64,000 nt of DNA from Phalacrocorax aristotelis (taxonomy: Eukaryota; Chordata; Aves; Suliformes; Phalacrocoracidae), in NCBI RefSeq assembly GCF_949628215.1, contig NC_134279.1, positions 16,289,541 to 16,353,540 of the forward strand, read 5' to 3'. A model generated the notes under the pieces. That model did no database searches. It was given only the letters and a program-made list of their open reading frames with translations, and was not told the DNA's origin. The position numbers were made by a program, and so were the translations under genes. Of this stretch, positions 60,339 to 64,000 are shown in pieces. Within the stretch, counting starts at the first letter, position 1, and every line of letters begins with the position of its first letter.

Positions 60339-61345
60339 CACATTTCAACATTTAACATGCATTTTGTCCATGAATCATCCTACTAGCATTAATTCTTTCC
60401 ATCAGATCTACAAGCAGATTCTCACAAATGTGAGATCATAATACTAGGGGACAAGAGTTCTTAATTTTTTCAAATTACAAGAACTAGTCTAGTTACCAGT
60501 TTAAGGAGTTTTACACCTTGGGAGTATATAATACAAAAGCTCTTTTTTCTAGCCTCAGATGGTCGTTGGCAGTAGCCATGGTTATCACCATCTGCAGTGA
60601 TGGCAGTGACAACAGCTGCACCCACAGCAAAGCAAACCAGATACTTCAAATTATAACACATCTGTGCTTCCTTGGACGTCGTATTTTGCACTTGGAGTTT
60701 GCTGCACAAAACCAAACAACTTACAGATTTGTCCCCAATGTAACTCTGCTTCAGGTAATGTACAGGAACTCCATTCAAAGCTTCTTCAGTACATACGTTC
60801 CAGAGAATTAGGAGATAAAACAGAAAAACAATTGCTGCTGTCATTTTTAGGGCCTAGCAAGTAGGACCACCTCAGTATTTTCAACATGCTTCCTTCAGTT
60901 GCTCTTTGTACTGAAAAATAATTACTATTATTTCTAGGGCTACGTGGTGTTCTTCGCCTTTTTTATTCTTTTTTTTTTAAAGGCAACACTTTGCATTCAT
61001 ACAGCTATTATTATTTGGTGTCAAGCAAGTACTGCGTTGAAGTTCTAGCATGAATTGACTTTAGGTTTTAGGACCCCTTGCTTCAGAAATGTCTGTCTGC
61101 ACAACACAGCCTGTCTCCTGCCTTTACAGAGACAAGCCTCTCACTATGTTACTGGTAGACACCAAGAACAGCTTTTGTGTTCCTCTTTCTTAACTCATCA
61201 TTATGTAATACAGCAGTTGGCAGTGAGGTCTCAATATGTAAAGATGCTAAAATCATCTCATCATTCACCGAGCAGAAGGTTAACTTTAGGGTAGAAGAGA
61301 TTGTTTTAGTAAAACGAAGAAGTTTGTCATCTTCCCAATAGATTT

Positions 61346-61367
61346 AAAAAAAAAAAAAAAAAAAAAA
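61346..61367. repeat. A22 homopolymer
   Basis: Twenty-two consecutive A residues on the + strand. No retrotransposed sequence was recognised directly upstream, so a processed-copy tail is unlikely though not excluded. Confidence 0.85.
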
Positions 61368-61848
61368 GCTGTAGCTCCTCAGCCCTGGGTCTACTAGGGG
61401 ACTTGAGTGTTTACAAATTTTCTGCAGTGATAACTGCTGTTACTGGACAGGTCACAACACATCGAGTCAAAATCCCAGACAACACAGCTTCATGTTCCAC
61501 TGTCTGAAGTAGAAGAATACCACTATAGCTAAAGCTTTAATATCTATAACCTCATTTCAGGTTTTAGGTCATTGCTGATTCAGCTAAATAATACTTTTCT
61601 GAAGAGGCTAAGTCACACTTGTAACAGTTTGCAAACAGCTAAAAATACCTATATAGTAAATTACATACCTTAAAAACTAAACTTCTTTTTTCTTTTTATT
61701 TTTAATATAGTGCAACTACCAAATGACCACAACAATGTTCTACTGGTAAATTGGCTTTTCAGGAATATTGTTCTTATGTTGTTCAGGAGCTGATCAATAT
61801 AGACACTCACACTGTCTTAGAACACTAAGTTTAGCTTATTTGATAGTT

Positions 61849-61928
61849 TCTAGTTTTCTCATTTGATAGTGTCATTTCAGTTTTAAGACTTTAGTTATTC
61901 ATTCTAGTTTTCTCATTTGACAGTTTCA
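61849..61928. repeat. Imperfect direct repeat, 54-bp spacing
   Basis: TCTAGTTTTCTCATTTGATA (61849 on) recurs as TCTAGTTTTCTCATTTGACA (61903 on); similarity extends over about 26 bp. A local duplication in T-rich DNA. Confidence 0.7.
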
Positions 61929-62535
61929 CTTGTTAGTTTCTTGTTTAAGCAGGTTGCTACTTTTTGTTATATGCTCTGCCCCAGGAACTGGAAGACGAAC
62001 ATCTGAATGGCAACCCATATGTACCAAGTACTCCTCTGTGGATGTTTCTTGACTTTAGCTAACAGCAGTGGAATCCTGGAATATATCGACAGATTAGCCT
62101 GAAATATATTTACAGATTATCTCATTATCATAGGATCAGTAAACTATCCCACTTGCTTAAAACACATGTAGATTAGAAGAGAAGACAAGGAAAATCAGTC
62201 CTTCCTAAGGAGGACAGCTTGTCACTCTCTCAGAACGAGAGCCCAGCTTCAGCCTTCTAGCTGCCTGCTAGCAGCAATCCTGCTCTTACAACAGGCTTTG
62301 CAGCTGAAACAGAAGGCGTTCCATGTAGACAAGGTACAAGAAAGATGGATGCAGCTGCAATCATTTCATTCTAGTTTGTAAAGGTTGCGTGGCTATTTAT
62401 TGGAAGAGTCGTGTTCTGAGTTACAACAAATGCAATTAGAGCTTTAATTCAGCATCAGCTACCAAATTCAGAAAGGTACCAGCCCGATTAGTTTATTGTT
62501 CTCTTTCAAAAAAAGTCAAGACTGACACTACTCTG

Positions 62536-62586
62536 CTTGTGACTTCTTATTAGGAATTGTAAGTACTTGTGACTTCTAAATTAGGA
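62536..62586. repeat. Imperfect tandem repeat, 30-bp unit
   Basis: CTTGTGACTTCTTATTAGGA at 62536 is followed 30 bp later by CTTGTGACTTCTAAATTAGG at 62566. Two copies only. Confidence 0.7.
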
Positions 62587-64000
62587 TAATTTTTATGCTA
62601 CAATATCTTTTGGTGAAACACAGGAAGACAGTTTACTAGGAAAAGCACATTGAAAAAATAAAACTATGATTATCTCAAAAATCTAATTAGTCTTTGTAAC
62701 ATAAAAGCACATCCAATGCAAAACTGAAAACACTTTCAGCTGTTTCCTGAAAGAATAGGTTGCTTCCAAGGAAGGTTGACCAGTTCCTTCTCTCAAGGTT
62801 CAAAAACTGAAGTGGAAGATGAGGATCACCTCATTCACTAAACATTTCAAATTCTGAAGATACAGCCATGTCTGTGCACATACAGTGAGGATGTAGAGTC
62901 CAGTTACCTAAAGAGGGCATTCTCTGTGTCTGAGCAAAGTTATCTTTTTCAGTACTATTTGGAATGACAAAGAATACTCTGCTGAAGTAATACAAAATGA
63001 AGACAGTAGCAGAAGGCACACAGAGGCCACTATTTGCTCATGGAAGAAAAGCAGCTATCAAAATTTAAAAATATGACAGGACTTTGGAATTAAACTTCAG
63101 TCAGGGTTTGAACCTTTTAAGTGCCACTGGAGTTACACAAACAAGCACCCCACCAGATAATAGAACAAAGATAACATCCCAAGTATCACTGGGAGCAGAC
63201 TATATTATGGTAGACCCTGCTTCCCTCTCCCTTCTCAGGAGTTGAGGCAACTGCAGAAGAAGGGAAGAGGACATTAACAGAGCTACATGGTATCCCATGA
63301 AGATGGCTGTAAGACACCTGAACTGGATGTGATTTCCCTTCTTCCTTTTAAAGGCAGGAGTTCAGGCTTCACATAAAAACACAATGCAAGACGCATAATG
63401 AGGCAGCTCTAGAGCCAGGTACTAAACAGTCTTAACTGTTCTTCATTTCCAGGTAGGAAGCATAGTATGGCCTGCTGGGCTGAGAAATGAGAAGCCCAAT
63501 ACAATTGTCCTCCTTTTCTAGCTCCCAACTCCATTTCCTAGGCACCTGACTCCACCCAGCAGAAAACACACATTTGCTGTTGCTTTGAAAGCAGCAAGAG
63601 TCTGTGTGTTGGAAGTGTTTATGTGAACAAAGGCTGAACCCACACGTGTCTCTGGGGCACAGTACTGTGCAGTGGCTGCAAAAAATGAGTATCCATGTGC
63701 CTTCATAGACTTATTCCCTTGAAGAGGGCTTTATGTGGATAAAATGTTAATCTGCTTCATTCATACTGTATAATTCAGTTGTAAGTAAATACTGAATAGG
63801 AAAAAGTCAGCTATATATTAAATTTCAGAAGGAAAATCGAGTCTTTGCTAGGATGAAAATACCTTACTTTCCAAACATCTTAAGGGTATTGCAGAAAACT
63901 TTGGGTTTATAAGTTTAATTGGATTTTCAAGACCTCGTTACACTTAGGGCAAGTGTTTGAGTAAACAGAGGCAGGACTTATTTTCTTGCTGTTTTTAGCT

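Larger units (their letters stand above)
60339..64000. other. Right-hand segment, no recognised gene
   Basis: Presumed LRBA intron, but the + strand leans A+C, opposite to the left part. A minus-strand exon-like unit at 60725-60910 is described in the findings. Local direct repeats occur at 61849-61928 and 62536-62586, and an A22 run lies at 61346-61367. No known coding exon was recognised on either strand. Confidence 0.4.

Noticed and set aside
41756-64000. LRBA exon 3
   Set aside because: The expected continuation (L-V-G-G-Q-F-type) after a phase-0 acceptor was not found; the intron probably extends beyond the window.

Overview
The window looks like nuclear DNA from a bird, most likely a neoavian species. 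The evidence is several CR1 LINE fragments with the typical avian 3' end (AT-TCTGTGATTCTGTGA-like octamers), two near-full-length solo LTRs of an abundant avian ERVL-type family, short GC-rich CpG islands in AT-rich DNA, and one vertebrate exon that can be identified by its protein. Species cannot be fixed from the sequence alone.

Only one protein-coding exon is firmly supported: the first coding exon of LRBA (LPS-responsive beige-like anchor protein) at 41519-41755 on the + strand. It sits at the 3' edge of a CpG island (about 39.2-41.5 kb) that also holds a likely noncoding first exon ending at a strong donor (40901/40902), a 14-codon upstream ORF, GC boxes, and a good donor on the opposite strand that suggests a divergent transcript. 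Everything from 41756 to the right end reads as the first large intron of LRBA; the next coding exon (expected to start L-V-G-G) was not found.

Layout. 0-2.4 kb: featureless. 2.42-3.74 kb: orphan CpG island with a minus-strand donor. 3.82-4.18 kb: CR1 (+). 4.2-11.15 kb: gene-free, with a scrap of ERV. 11.15-12.4 kb: CR1 (-) with an internal deletion that joins ORF1 esterase to ORF2 reverse transcriptase. 12.4-20.4 kb: gene-free, with a 77-bp dispersed repeat and a perfect 15-bp inverted repeat. 20.44-21.30 kb: second orphan CpG island, ending in two CTCF-like motifs 54 bp apart. 21.3-22.65 kb: mosaic of CR1, LTR scrap, CR1 scrap and the second 77-bp repeat copy. 24.16-24.74 kb: solo LTR with a perfect 5-bp target-site duplication. 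24.7-39.2 kb: AT-rich, with three CR1 (-) remnants. 39.2-41.76 kb: LRBA promoter and exons. 41.76-64 kb: LRBA intron with two CR1 (+) copies, a C23/A16 tract and a second solo LTR.

The most interesting points are the two upstream CpG islands without a recognisable gene, the paired CTCF-like sites between them and LRBA, and an apparent flip of strand composition near 57.9 kb inside the presumed LRBA intron. To the left of it the + strand looks G+T rich, as expected for LRBA sense transcription. To the right it looks A+C rich, and the same region contains a minus-strand exon-like ORF with a signal-peptide-like start. This could mean a nested antisense gene, an inversion or an assembly join. No bacterial-type system, CRISPR array, rRNA or tRNA gene was recognised.
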